A stretch of DNA of 64,000 bases from Rotaria sordida. Taxonomy: Eukaryota > Rotifera > Eurotatoria > Philodinida > Philodinidae. Positions 1 to 13,304 of the stretch are shown piece by piece (position 1 is the stretch's first letter; each line of letters opens with the position of its first letter). The notes beneath the pieces are model-generated. The model worked only from the letters and a program-made list of their open reading frames with translations, was not told the DNA's origin and did not search any database. The position numbers were made by a program, and so were the translations under genes. The stretch is from contig CAJNOL010000913.1 in NCBI GenBank assembly GCA_905250125.1, positions 1 through 64,000 on the forward strand, in the 5' to 3' direction.

Positions 1-946
1 TTATTAAGTAATCATTCATTTTTTTTTCTCATATTTTGTTCTTGTGTGTTATAGCTCATATTTCTTTCAATGAAGTAAATGTTAGATGATCATTCAATTA
101 ATAAAATATCTTATTGAAATCTCTTCAGAACTGAGTTCGTGATTTCATCATCATCATCATCATTCATAACTAAAGATGTGTAGAACCAATTTTTTTTTTG
201 TAATCTCGGTTTCGAAATTAAAACTAAACTATTGTTTATACATTTCATCTATCGAACGATCTTTATTTCATATTGATGAGTAAATATGACTCGATTTCTA
301 GTCGAACTTATTATGTTACTCCCTCCCTCAAATCACATTCATCATAGATGAAATCAAACTATGTCTTTTGTATTGTATTACAAAAATCTCGGCTAATATC
401 AATGTTGACTATCGCTACGAAATACAACACTGTACTCTATCTATAATAACTCAAAAAAAGTTCAATATACCGAGTCCGAAAATTTTGAACTCGATGGTAC
501 TCTAACACAAAATCATGATCTTGTGGCGCCATCTTATGTTTCAAGTTATACTAGGGAAAAAAATATATTACATTGCACATAGGTAACTTGACCTGTTTGC
601 CTAGTTCAATATTATATAGATGGATGAGATTAGACTAAAATTTCACAATTCAGCCGGGCAACTCTGATTTATACTATTAATTCATATGTAAGAGTTTAAG
701 AATTGATTTTTTTTTTAGATTTATTTAGTATTTTCAATAGTTTCGAAATCAATTTATTTAATCATTCTTTTTCGTCCGCTCGCTCCTCCTTTCTTTTTTT
801 TTTCACCAAATAAATTCATCCAATAAACAAATGCTTCAATGATTCATTCATTTAAATTCTTTGTTTAATGATTTGTTTTGATGAACAAACAAAACATCGA
901 ATTTTAGTCATTCAATTTATAAAATAAAATATTTCGAAAGACGGAC
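1..946. other. Gene-free upstream region
   Basis: AT-rich DNA upstream of the Cdc20-like gene. A short CAT microsatellite lies near 145-166. I see no coding region, RNA gene or recognisable repeat otherwise; the promoter of the downstream gene presumably lies here but no specific site can be named. Confidence 0.5.
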
Positions 947-3900
947 ATGATGAATATTGGAATGTTAACACCAGATCGTTTCCATATGGAACGAAGTATA
1001 ATTTATATATATATATATATACATTATTATTAAAAATAAATTTCATTTTTATTTTTCTAGGTCATAGTTTATTTGAATTTCCAAGACGATTATTTCTAAA
1101 TCCACTTGATATTGATGATGAAGATGATAATAATAAGAATAATGATTCACCATTTTCAAATCGATTTGGTCCATGTGATGAAGCAATATCATCAACTAAA
1201 AAAAAACCTAAAGCATGGTCAGTACGTGCACGAAGAGATGAACCTAATCTTTTACGTGGAGATAGGTAAGAAGAATTTATTATATAAAACTTTTACTGAC
1301 TAGATTTATAGATCTCCTGGAATTGCCGGAAGAGAAAACACGAATAGGTCATGTTTAAATTAAGAAAAATATCTTCAAAGTTAAAATTGACGAGGAAAAT
1401 CTCTCAATTGATTAATTGCATTTAATTCGAGACTGTGGGCATCATGTAGATCTTAATGAGTTATGAATATTCTGAGAAGAATTTGAGCGTTTAGCTTATT
1501 GTATTTTTACGTCAATGCTGCCGTAGTCCCTCTCAAGAAAATTCAATTTCGACTTGAAACTTTCCATAGAGACAAAACTTAATAAGAATAATTTTTTAAA
1601 GCTTGTCTCGATAGAAAGTTTCAAGTCGAAATTTGAAAATTAGATTTTTCTTATGAGTCACAGTATAGACTTAAAAAAAAAACAAGAACAAAATTCTTCA
1701 TGAGATTAGTTGTTTGAGCAAGTTTTTACTTTTATAGATTTATTCCACGTCGTATTGATCTTGATTGTGATTATGCACTTGATACACTTGTATCACAAAA
1801 TCTTCATATTACTTCACGTTCTATATCATATAATAATGGAGAAATAATATCAAATGAACATCAACAACAATTAATACGTCAACAACGTCGTATACAAAAA
1901 CGTTCAAATCAACAAATACAATCAAATTCATCAAGAAAAACACTTGAATTACTTGAACATTTTATGCCACAAAATCGAAGAATTTATAATTTTGGTGTTA
2001 AAACACTTAAACCACGACCTATAGGTATGAATTTCATGTCTTTAAAGAGAAAAAAAGTATATATATTCGATTTTATTTATTAAGATCCAAGTGATCTTGC
2101 ACGACAAATTGAAGCATTAACAATTACATCAAAAGAACGATATATTAGTTCAACACCCGAACGTATTCTTGATGCACCAGATTTAATTGATGATTTTTGT
2201 AAGTAAAAATTCAAAGAATAAAAATTTTAATTTTTGTTTTTTGAATAATAGATTTAAATTTAATTGATTGGGGTAAACCAACAAATATGATTGCTGTTGC
2301 TTTAATGAATTGTGTTTTTCTTTGGGATGATAATTCTGGTAATGTAACAAAATTACTTGAACTTAAACAACCAAATAATACAAATGATGATTATGATGAT
2401 GATGATGATGATGAACATATACATTATGTATCAAGTGTTGCATGGCATAGTAAATCACCATATCTTGCTGTTGGTACATCTTATCAACAAGTTCATATTT
2501 ATGATGTTAATCAACAAATATGTAAAAGAAAATTAATTGATGAAAATATGCTTGATGATGATGATCGTATACCATGTTTAGCATGGAATCAAAATGTTAT
2601 TGCTTGGTAAATATAGAAGAAATTTCTATTTTTTTATTTTGTTTTTGATAATTAGTATAGATAAATGAACTTTGTTATTTTAAAACAAAATCATTTTTAC
2701 TACAAAGAATAAAAACTGTTAAAATTCTTTTTAAGAATATTTCTTATATAATAGTTCTGAAAATTATTCAATCGAATTTACTTTCCACTGTGATAAATGT
2801 TGACATAGTAATTTGAAAGAAGGATGAATATCTATGCTTTCTATCTACCTGGGACGGTAGGATGTGCTTTCATCCTCGAAATGCTAGAACTGAGGACCGG
2901 GAGGTTTCGTCAATTTGACTGTGAATTCTAAAAAAGAATAGACTCGATTGTGTATTGAATAACTCGGCAATGCTGATAGCTATTAAACTCAGATTTTCGC
3001 TATTAGAAAGAGCATGAGCGAAGGTACAAGTCTATTTGCGAATCAAAATACTTGAAAAGTTTTCTAGAGAATTTCAAGGTGTTTTTTGGAAAATCACTGT
3101 CTGATTAGCTGTATTTTCAGTTTAGCCATATTGTAGCGCAATGGCTACTTTATAAATTATGAAATTTCGACCTGAAAATTTGCCTATAGATAGTTTGAAT
3201 GGCCCACAGAATATATTAAAAGTTTTACTCAAAAAGTAAGTTTCTTTCTCGAGATATTATATTTTCAATTTGACTTGAAAATACACTTAATCAAGCGCAT
3301 CAGACATTGATTTTCCAAAAAATTTTTGGAACCCTCTAGAAAATTTTTTCAAGCATTTTGCTTCACAGATCCTATTCATGCTCTTTCTAACAGTGAAAAT
3401 TCGAGCTCAATAAATATCAGCAAACAACAGAGTTCATTCTTTTGTAAAATGGATAATAGATATGAAGATTAGATGCTTTATTTGAATAATTAGGAAATTC
3501 ATTTGAATTTCCGAACATCCCTTTTGTTTCCTGTTTATCAAGATATTGGAGGTATAGGAGACATAGGAAGTGATTTTTTCAAGCAAGGTTTGGCAAGTAG
3601 CAGCAATATATTTTATGGATAGATATTTAAGTTCAAACATTGTTGAATGATCAACTGTATCAATTAATCAATATCTTCTATACCTTCTGCATCTTGATAA
3701 ACAGGAAACAAAAGGGTTGTCCGGAAATTCAAATAAAACATCATGCGAGAGAATTATTTACTCTATCATTTTAGGAAATTCAAATAGAATTATAGGAGCT
3801 AAGAAAACTTAGATTTTGGCTTTTCAAAGATTATATATCCTTGAAAAACTAATAATCATTTTTATCTTCGAAAATTTTTGTTAGAAATAAAATTTTCTAT

Positions 3901-5236
3901 TCAAATCATTGTTTAGTTTTTTTTTATTATCGATTATGATAGTGTAAAAGTAAAAATGAATAGATTTATGAATTAATAGTATATTCTAATTAAAAGAAAA
4001 AGAATATTTTAAACTTTTTTTTTTTATCACGTTCATTTGAACTTTATATAATTTAATCAAAAAAAGAAAAAAACATACTATCGAAATAATTCTATTACTT
4101 TATTTTGTTTTATTCTAGTGGAACACGTAATTCAGGTGATATTCTTCTATATGATGTACGTCAAAAAGATTGTATTGTTAAATTTCAATCACATTGTCAA
4201 GAAATTTGTGGTCTTAAATGGTGTCCTAATGGACGATATTTAGCTAGTGGTAGTAATGATAATACAGTTTGTGTATGGGATTTTCATCAATGGTATTCAA
4301 ATAGTGGAACATGTGGTAGTCTTTCATCATTATTACCACCAGCTGATGGTGATAAAAATAAATCAAATATTTCAACAAAACCATTATGGCATTTTAAAGA
4401 TCATAAAGCAGCAGTTAAAGTAAATTTCTTTTTTAAAAATAATTATTCTTTTATTTATTTATTTTTTTTATTAATTAAGGCTATTGCATGGTGTCCATGG
4501 GAAGGATCAAAAGTATTAGCAACCGGTGGTGGTCATTCAGATGGTTATCTACGTTTTTGGAATAATAGTAATGGTACATGTCAACAATCTATTAAAACTG
4601 ATTCACAAGTATGTAGAAGACAAAATGAAATTTATTGATCTTTCATTTGTCTTTTGATTTTTTTATAAGGATTATTAAATACTCTGAACAAAAACCTCTA
4701 ACTGATTTTTTTTAGGACATTTAGAGTAATTTAATATACATTAAAATTAGTTCTAAGAAAATTCATTATTCTGAGATATACATATTTTAATTTTCTAAAG
4801 TTATGTCATTAAAGAGATGATTTTGTTCAGATAAATTTATTTCAAAAAATTATTCAAAACGAATTTTTTAGATATCATCAATACTTTGGTCAACAGATTA
4901 TAAACAAATTGTAACTGGTCAAGGTCATCCAAATAATGTTATACATATTTGGCATTATCCATCAATGTCAAAATGTCATACATTACAGGGTAGATAAATT
5001 TGAATTAATTGTTTTTTGTTTTGAATTTATAAAATTTAATTTCGTTTTTTAAAGGTCATACATCACGTATTCTTTCATTAATAATGGGTCCAAAAGGAAA
5101 TCCTATTGTTAGTTTATCAGCTGATGAGACAATTCGATTTTGGAATTGTTTTCCTGTTGATGTACAACGAAAGAAAAAACTTGAAATGACACGTACACAT
5201 TCATATCCAACTAAACTTAATTTCAATTGTCGATAA
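947..5236 (+). CDS. CDC20: Cdc20/Fizzy-family APC/C activator (WD40)
   Basis: Nine exons: 947-995, 1061-1265, 1738-2024, 2085-2198, 2252-2606, 4119-4419, 4480-4608, 4872-4989, 5055-5236, giving 579 residues. The family activates the anaphase-promoting complex and presents substrates for ubiquitination in mitosis or meiosis. Seen: a C-box DRFIPRR near residue 84 (binds the APC/C), then RILDAPDLIDDFYLNLIDW, the conserved entry to the Cdc20/Cdh1 propeller, and WD40 repeats to the C-terminus, including CGLKWCPNGRYLASGSNDN and AIAWCPW. The propeller is closer to Cdc20 than to Cdh1 (inference). Exon 1 is short and was chosen because its ATG frame and phase fit exon 2; it is the least certain exon. 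No KEN box was seen. The protein ends LNFNCR rather than in the usual terminal Ile-Arg tail. Introns 2 and 5 carry palindromic repeats. AATAAA occurs about 100 bp past the stop. Confidence 0.88.
1541..1652. repeat. Short palindromic repeat in Cdc20 intron 2
   Basis: An imperfect inverted repeat: TTTCGACTTGAAACTTTC on the left (about 1547-1565) is matched in reverse complement at about 1612-1632, with arms of about 45 bp either side of a short AT-rich spacer. It looks like a small MITE-type element. No target duplication was resolved. Confidence 0.55.
2962..3430. repeat. MITE-like palindromic element, Cdc20 intron 5
   Basis: The left end (GCTGATAGCTATTAAACTC, then GAAAGAGCATG) recurs in inverted order at 3378-3425 (CATGCTCTTTC, then GAGCTCAATAAATATCAGC). 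Inner blocks around 3060-3110 and 3300-3350 (TGGAAAATC, CTAGA) also pair. Arms are diverged and about 130-200 bp, suggesting an old non-autonomous DNA element. Confidence 0.6.
3471..3746. repeat. Second palindromic element, Cdc20 intron 5
   Basis: CCCTTTTGTTTCCTGTTTAT at about 3518-3540 is found in reverse complement at about 3697-3718, and the pairing extends outward through GAATTTCCG/CGGAAATTC to about 3475 and 3745. The left arm carries an extra stretch of about 20 bp. Arms are better preserved than in the element just upstream. Confidence 0.65.
4705..4835. repeat. Dispersed intronic repeat, copy 1
   Basis: This part of Cdc20 intron 7 (TTAGGACATTTAGAGTAA, later GAGATATACATATTTTAATT and GATGATTTTG) matches collinearly a segment of PPIP5K intron 23 at about 26050-26180. 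The two copies share block order over about 130 bp. No coding content and no clear termini. Confidence 0.6.
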
Positions 5237-5624
5237 TTATTATTATTATTATTATTTTTCTTTTTCTATAATACTTTTTTCTTGTCAAAATAGATTCTGA
5301 AATATTGTTCAAAAAGAAAAAAAAAAAAGAAAACAAATAAATCAAATTATCATATTTCATTCAGTACAAAACAAGTATCCTTTCTCATTTTATTATATAT
5401 ATATAAATATAATTTATTGTCTATATTGAATGATTTTTATATAGAAAAATCATATGAACATCAGTCAGAAAAAAAATCTATCAAGTGTAACTTATCGAAT
5501 TATTTGAAATGACATATGACAAAACTCTTCTATGAATATTTAATATAAGATAAGTATCATTTAAGTAGCGTAAACAATACTCTGACGTGAATATGTATTT
5601 GAGAAGCTACGCCATGTCGTATAT
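5237..5624. other. Intergenic spacer after Cdc20
   Basis: 3' flank of the Cdc20-like gene with an ATT microsatellite just after the stop and an AATAAA in an A-rich tract near 5335. Nothing else recognised before the palindromic element that begins at 5625. Confidence 0.5.
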
Positions 5625-6534
5625 ATGTATATGTTGTGGTCGAAGTTGGAATTCAGCCCGATTCCGAATTCGTCCAGCCGAAATTGGAATTCTAACTTCG
5701 TCTGGACTAAAGTAGAATTCCAAGTTCGACTAAACTGACTATGGACGAAATTAGAATTATTGTTTAATGACTAGAAATCCATAGGGAAAAAAGAGAATTA
5801 AAAATCAATTTTTTAAATTTTACAAAAACAAATTAACAGATATCACAAAGTCGAAGTTAATGTAACTCTTCCCAAATTAGAACGCCAGCCTAAAATAAAA
5901 GGCCACACCTACCTCAATGTTTTGCTCGACATAAAAGAAGATCACGAATTTTTCAAAAAGGTTTTCATAAATCCGGGATAGTTTTGAGGTTTTAGCATTT
6001 AGAAGAATAGTTTTTGAGTAAAAAGCTAAGTGTTCATTACTAAAAACACTACTTTCTCTCGGATTCAGCGAATTTTACAGCACTTGAATATGAAATTTGT
6101 CCCTTTAGAGACTAGAAGTTTATCCTAAAATCTTTGATTTTACAACAAGCTTTTAATAAAAACGTAAGTTCATATTAGAAGGTCACCGTTGGAAAAACGA
6201 TATAAATTTTCAGAAGAGAAGACCACGCCTTCTTATTTGAGGGGGGGGGGGGGGGGAGTTACTCGATGTTACAAAAGGTACTTCTCTCTGAGTGACATTT
6301 GGTAGAACAACACGCATTAGCTCTTTTCGCTCTCACGGTCACAAACAAATTCATCAATGTTTTTAATACATCTTTTACCGCTTAATATTCATTAAAAAAT
6401 AATTCTAATCTCGTCCATAATCAGTTTAGTCGAACTTGGAATTCCACTTTAGTCCAGACGAAGTTAGAATTCCAGTTTCGGCTGGACGAATTTGGAATTG
6501 GGCAGAATTCCAACTTCGGCCATAACATATACAT
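5625..6534. mobile_element. Long-TIR non-autonomous DNA transposon
   Basis: A 910-bp element with terminal inverted repeats of about 145 bp: 5625-5772 pairs with 6388-6534. The outer ends read ATGTATATGTTGTGGTCGAA on the left and the complement of ATGTATATGTTATGGCCGAA on the right. The arms contain iterated GGAATTC/GAATTC units. The core carries a run of about 15 G residues at 6241-6256 and no open frame of note. A TA target duplication is possible but ambiguous in the AT-rich flanks. Superfamily not assignable without a database. Confidence 0.8.
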
Positions 6535-9500
6535 ACAAATATGGTGCTTTGATTATATAAACAAATGAATTATGAAAGTATATGCATGTTTTTGTTTTTT
6601 TTGTCAATGATTGATCAATAAAATACAATATAATTAATTATTTATATATCATTGTATTATTAGAAATGCAATGAGCTTTGGTTTTTATTATTTCACATGA
6701 TATTCTCTAATTTAGAAAATACATCAATGTAATAATGAATAATAGATATCTATCTTGAATATCAGAAACATTTCTATATTCGATGAATGTCATCGAAAAT
6801 AAACAAAAAATAAAATGTAAGAGATGGCTGAGTGGTAATAGTTGATTCAGATAATAAAAAAAAGATTTTAAACATTATTGACATTGATTGATCTTGATAC
6901 GTCATTCCTTTTCTTTATCATATTCTCTGACTTCTTTCTTTTTTTTCTTTCTATCATTATTATTTACTAGACAAGCATACAACTGACTATCTATCTATTC
7001 CAAGCACACACCCACATATGAGTATGTGAATAAATAGTTCGAATGAATTCATTTCCTTTTTAACAATATTTAATATTTCATTTTGTGATAATAGAAACTT
7101 GAATATCCATTCCAGATTTAAACTTGTTCTATTGATGTATAGAAACAATATTTTTAAATAATAAGTAAGCTATAATTATACTTACTTTTACATATCAAGC
7201 TTATAAAAAATATTAATAGAATAGAAAAAAAAAAAGAGTGCAAAGATAATACTGATTAATCTGCTCTGAAATTATTTTCTTTTCTTTTTTTAGTGTATGT
7301 TTATCTGTAATCTTTTATAGAAGTAATTGAAATCATGCCGATTTCTACAAATAGACTATTTCTTCGTGTTAGATCTACTAAACAAAAGTATATTAAACTC
7401 CGACATAGAATTAAAAAAAAAAACAAAGTACATTTACATGTAGTTAATATCGGTTAACCAGTATGGGTCTTTTTCTTTGTTCTGTTAGGAAAGGAAAAAA
7501 AAAGAAATCTTGGATCGTATGAGCATTTTGTTATCTATAAAACAAATTTAGAATTATTATTTTAACAAACATTTATTTATTCAAAAAAACATCAATTATA
7601 ATTATCTTGTACAACTTTAGGTAGTAATAAAATTTATCATATATTATTATTCTTAATAGTTTCAGGTCATTAAGACCCGTATTTTATTACTTGAAGATGC
7701 ATGACATCTATGATCATATTTTATTGTGTCATGCACAGTTAATTACTGTTAGAAAAATGAATTCTATGATTTGATGGTATATGACGCATATCAAAACGAA
7801 GAAACAGAATCGGAAATTAGTCGCTTTTTTGTAATCATGATGATGCAACTTTGTCCGAGAATATCCCGATCAGAATGAGAATGTGACACTTCATTCCATC
7901 TCTTTCTTTTGCATCATTTCTTTCCAGGTCAAAGGGCAAGAATAAACATTGTATTTTTCAAGAATAGACTATAAGATAAAGTCAATTTTTATATTAAAGA
8001 ATTTCTTTTATTAAATAGTTGACACGAAGATAGCTACCTTCGGCAATAGAAATTATTAAGAAATATCACTTGTAATCAATGGTGCTTTGATTTTTTTGGC
8101 AATAAATGTCATAAGGGGCAGTAGAATTATTTTTTTTTTCTTTAGTCTATTTTGAGAAATAGAATTAATTTACTGGAAATTTTATTTTATCTTCTGAAAA
8201 AAACATGAATTTGATCAATAATCACTAGGAAAAAATGCCTACAGTGTTTGTTGAAATATCAACAGATATTATTTTTAAATCTAATTGAAAATTACATTTC
8301 TTTCTCAGAAGATTCAAAGAGATAAAAATCGGCTTTATTTTCATTCTGGGAAATATATCTGAATTGAAAACATTAGTTGGACTATAACGACTGAGAAGAA
8401 AAAAAACAAATAATACTAAGTCTCTTGTGAAAAAAAGAAAAGAGAATGTGATTCTATCTACTAAGCTTGATTAACATGGAACATTCTGATATATTGCTCT
8501 TTTGCTTGTCAATTTTTTTTTCATTGTTATGTTCTCAAGTGTATCTCTCTTCTCTTTTAATATATATATATATATATTCACTTTGTGCAATAACTTTATT
8601 AAGTTGTATTGTATATGGCAGATAAGTATATGTAACAAGAAAGTCTGTTAGAAGAAGTCTTTCTGTTTTTATTTTCGAAAACATATTTCTTTGGAGAATT
8701 TTTTATTTGTACATTTTCTTAAAATTTGAAAAAGAGTAAAAATCAATTGAAGATTTGATTGATCATCTATTCATTATTATTCAGTCAAAAATTCGATGAT
8801 TGTATGATTAATAATTAAGATGCAGTCGAGTTCAATGAATAGATAATGCAGATTTTTTGTATTATTATTTTAAAACAACAATGTCCATTTCCGGTCTGAT
8901 GTTTCTAACGAACAAAAGCAATTAATTATTATTTTCTTTGTTGTCTTCTTCATTCGATCGTTATATATTCAAAAACAAAAGCAATTCCTCTTAGTCTTGC
9001 TTTTTTTTTTTTCAATAGAAAAGTCTTCTTTTTTTACGTATTCTATTCATTAATCTATCTTCGCAATACATATAAATGATTATTATTGACTTTGCTTTTT
9101 TTTTTGCTTTTTAATTATTTTGATGAAAACTTCTCTACCAATATTCTAAAAATAAGTAATAACGGATATTAAGACTTCAATTGAAGAAGATTTTTTTTTG
9201 TTCTATAATCAAAGACCATCTATCGCATTTCCTCTTTTTTTTTGTTATATAAACAAAAATAATTGAACTACATTTCTAATAGAAAAAAAAAAGATTGATA
9301 ATAAACATGACAGCATAAACAATAGATGAAGTATCAATAAAAGATTCTAGAATAGTTTTATAAGACTATTCTATTTACATTAATAGTATATATATAAACG
9401 TAGGCAGTTTGCTACTTTTTTTTTTAATATAAAGGACACAAACAGGAAGAACGTCTGAGAATATCTGTCTCGTGTCTTTCGTGATTTATTTGTTTTTCTC

Positions 9501-10325
9501 TTTGATGTGAATGTCAAACTCATTTCACTAATGAATCATTATAGGTAATTTTTGTTTTCATGATAGTAAATAAATAATCATTAAGTTGCACATGATGAAT
9601 TATGCGTATTAATCGTCTAGAGATCAAAAGAAAATCTAATTATCTTGTCGATATTGATAGAAAAAAGTTTTCATTGACAGCAAGAAAAAAAAAAAAGAAA
9701 GAATAATAATAATAATAAAACGCAAACAACTCTTCATTAATTAATTGAATATAATATAATAATACCTGAAAAGGAAAAGAATTCTGTTTGATATTATTCT
9801 ATTTTCTTAGATTTTATTATTCTCGGTTTATTAATAAAAGACGCTATGATATATTTAAATTTTCTTTTTTATTTATTTTCAAGAGTTTTTATTTCTAGAT
9901 AAGTAAGACAATCGGTAATATACGTTGTTTGCTTTTTGATGAAAGAAAAAGAAAAAAGAGACATGATGAAAAGTGCCATTCTTATTTGTGTCATTGAAAA
10001 AACTCATATTACCTCTTATGTGTTCCTCCTTGTTCTGTTTACTGAGTTCTACTCATGACACATACGCATTGTATAAACGCAATAAAAGAAAGGAAGATAA
10101 CCATATGACTAAATTGACTATTTTTCTCTTTATAGATACAACAATTTTGTTGTCATCCGTTCTCTTGTATAATCATTTATTATTATTATTATTACGCAAA
10201 TAGGATTTTTGAAATAGGAAATCTATTGTTGAATTTATATTCAACATTACGTGTATTCTAATGGTATTATTTTATGACACAATAATAATAATAATATATG
10301 AACTGATAAAATAAATATTTCATGA
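6535..10325. other. Large gene-free region upstream of GPCR
   Basis: Nearly 3.8 kb of AT-rich DNA with homopolymer T and A runs and a TA microsatellite near 8563-8578. A lone tRNA-like A-box at 6822-6836 has no matching B-box. Open frames here (for example 9973-10203) are low-complexity and lack homology or splice support. It probably holds the promoter and 5' UTR of the GPCR gene. Confidence 0.5.
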
Positions 10326-13304
10326 ATGAATTCAATCAATATAACTTCGACTGCAATACAAGATTTATCTAGTAATGAAATTACTTGGTCATTAAGATCA
10401 ATTATTGTACTTAGTATATGTAGTTTAATTACTATATTTACAATATTAGGTTAGTTTAATTTAAATTCTATATATGAGATAAATATATTTATTTATTTTC
10501 TATAGGAAATGGTCTAGTATTAATTGCAGTTAAACTTCGTTTTCATGCTCGATCTTATTCTGATTATTTCATTGTAAGTTTATGTTTAGCTGATTTTTTT
10601 GTTGGCCTATTTGTTATGCCAGTTATGACAATACATTCAATATATTTACGTTGGCCATTTCATTATCGTCTTTGTTATATATGGATGTCAATTGATTTTA
10701 CTTGTTCAACAGCATCTTTTCTAACACTTGCTTCAATGGCATTAGATAGATATTATGCATTAACAAGTATTTTATTTATTCATTATTTTTTATTTCTCAT
10801 TTTTCTTTATCTTTTTCTTTAGCACCATATTTTCATTTACGTAATCGATCACATACATCAGTATTAATTTTTATTATAAGTTCATGGGCTATACCATTTG
10901 CTGTATGGCCATTTTCAATATTTCTTGCACATCAATTTATTTCAACAAAACCAGCATGTACACATCCAGCACATCCATTTATTATTGTTATATTATGTAC
11001 ATGTTTTTATTATATTCCACTTTTATTTATGCTTGTATGTTATTCAAGAATTATAGTTAATATTAGAAATATTGAAGCTATGGTAAGTAATCCATTTCTA
11101 CTGTATAGCTTTTATTCTTTATTTAGTGATAATACTAAAGAATTCTATTGACAAAAACAAAAAAATTAAAAGATTACTAATAAAAACTAAGTAATGAAAT
11201 TTATTGGTACAATTTTTTTTCTTTATTCTATATAAATCAGACGATAGATCTAACAAATTAATGCATCATAATTATATTCATTGTTATACAACAAAAAAAA
11301 AAAAAAAAAGGAAACAAATTTTAAGAATTGATATATTCATTTTTCTTTCAGTAGGAACGTGATGTTAAAACTAATGTTACTATTAATTAATATTTATGTT
11401 AATCTGACACTTCTCTCTCAAAAACATTACTAATATAATTTCATGTATAATTCATCATTATTTCTATTAAAAATCTATATATATATTAAAATTTTTCGAA
11501 ACTATTACTTAATGATTACAAAAAATTCTAGAATAAGTTATTAAATAGTATAATTAATTCCTACACTCATATTCTTAGTAGAGGCATTTAATGATACCTA
11601 GAACATTTTTGCTTTCGGGCAAATTAGTTCATGCCAATGGAATAGTGCATCTACAGAACAAGAAAAAAATTGACTTTGTTAAGTTCTCGGATACAATTTC
11701 TTTTATCAATTGAAAGCCAATAGCATGTAAAACAACCGAGAAGTTTTTGATATAAAAAGAAAAAGCAAAATCAATTTTTTTTTTATTATTCTTTCCTAAT
11801 AAATTCTGTAACTAATAATCATAAACATTGAAAATTATTGTTTATCTTTCTATAGATCAAAGATACATGGAATACATTTAAATTCGATTCTATTGATCAA
11901 GATTATAAATCAACAACAACAACAACTACATATAATGATTATGGTGGTATAACATCTAATGATAAAAATGATCATAAAAAAAGATTATCATCATCATCAC
12001 AAACAAATACAACATTATGTTCATATATTGCAAGATATTTTCAACGAAATTCTACAAAACAACCTATACAAAATTTACAAATATCAAGAAATGAAGGTTT
12101 ATTTTTTGCACAAAAGGTAATAGCTACTTGTCATACAAGACGTGGAACTATAGTTAATAATGGAATTACATCTAATACATTATCAACAAATCCTATTTAT
12201 CGTTCAAATCGACAAAAAACAACAGCAACATTTACAGGACAAAAACGTTGTATGAATGAACTTAATGAAGATAATCGTTCAAAACCTGATTTATTAATAA
12301 ATCAAGAAGAAGAACAAATTATTCGTACACGTCTTAGTAGTCGTGCATCATCATTACCGGGTGCTCGTTGTATTTCATATTATTATTATCAAAATCATAT
12401 ACCAAATCAAACACGAATGATTGATGATCAATATCGTTCAAGAATGAATTCTATAACAAATGAACGAAGTCGTTCACAATCACATTCATCTAGTCAAGGT
12501 AATAGTGGTTTAGTACCAGCTGATATATCAGATCATAGTTCATCATTTGAAAATCTTGGTGATGATGAACATCGTCGTTTAAATCGACGTAATCTATCAT
12601 CACATTTATCACCATCATATAATACAAATCGTTATAGTCAACGTGCTGTAGCAAAATTTATGCATGAAAGAAATAAAGCAAGATTAAGACGAAATCAAAA
12701 AGCAAGTCGAATGCTTGGTAAGATCAATGTTTTGTTATTTTCTTTAGGATAATATTTATTATTATAAAAATCATATGATATAAATAAGAAATTATTAGGA
12801 TATGAATATCATGTTAGATAAAGAGTTTTCTCTTAATTAAATCTTTCTATTTACAATAGAATAATGAAAAGAAATCATTTAAAATCACGCACGAAATGAC
12901 GTCATATTTGTTGGTAGTATGTCATTGACAAAATAAATATTCTAATAAATTCAGTGCATCTAAAAATAGAGAATTACGTAGGATGTTTCTAAAAATTTAA
13001 AAAAGACAAAAATAATATTAATTATATAAAAATTTATTTTTTAGGTATTTTACTTGCTGTTTTTCTTATTTGTTGGCTTCCATTTACAATATCTTATCCA
13101 GCAATGATATTTTATCGAAGTCAATTTCCTTCTCAACTTGAAAGTATTATATTTTGGTTTGGTTATTTTAATTCTTTACTTAATCCTTTTTTATATGTGT
13201 ACAGTTCACGTAATTTTCGTCAAGCTGTTATTGAAACATTATGTTGTTTTGCTCGATTAAGATCAAGACAACAATTACGATATCAATGGTCACTTCGTGA
13301 TTAA
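10326..13304 (+). CDS. Rhodopsin-class GPCR, aminergic-like
   Basis: Five exons (10326-10449, 10506-10766, 10823-11082, 11856-12717, 13045-13304) encode 588 residues: a seven-transmembrane receptor at the cell surface. Seen: GN in TM1; SLCLADFFVGLFVMP in TM2; IWMSIDFTCSTASF in TM3, with the Asp of aminergic receptors that contacts the amine; DRYYAL after TM3; a TM4 Trp (SWAIPF); a TM5 Pro; CWLPF in TM6; and NSLLNPFLY in TM7. The N-terminus has an NIT glycosylation site at residue 5. The third intracellular loop is very long (about 290 residues, almost all in exon 4), polar and Ser/Arg/Asn-rich, as in histamine and muscarinic receptors. The subtype and ligand cannot be fixed; a histamine-H1- or muscarinic-like amine receptor is the best guess. 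An overlapping upstream ATG at 10322 opens a 15-codon frame. Confidence 0.85.

Noticed and set aside
6820-6850. tRNA-like A-box (GATGGCTGAGTGGT)
   Set aside because: The start resembles a Ser/Leu tRNA, but no anticodon arm or TTCGA B-box follows within 100 bp and no acceptor stem pairs.
9973-10203. 76-codon open frame upstream of the GPCR
   Set aside because: No homology, low-complexity Leu-rich end, and no splice or codon support; lies in the presumed promoter region.
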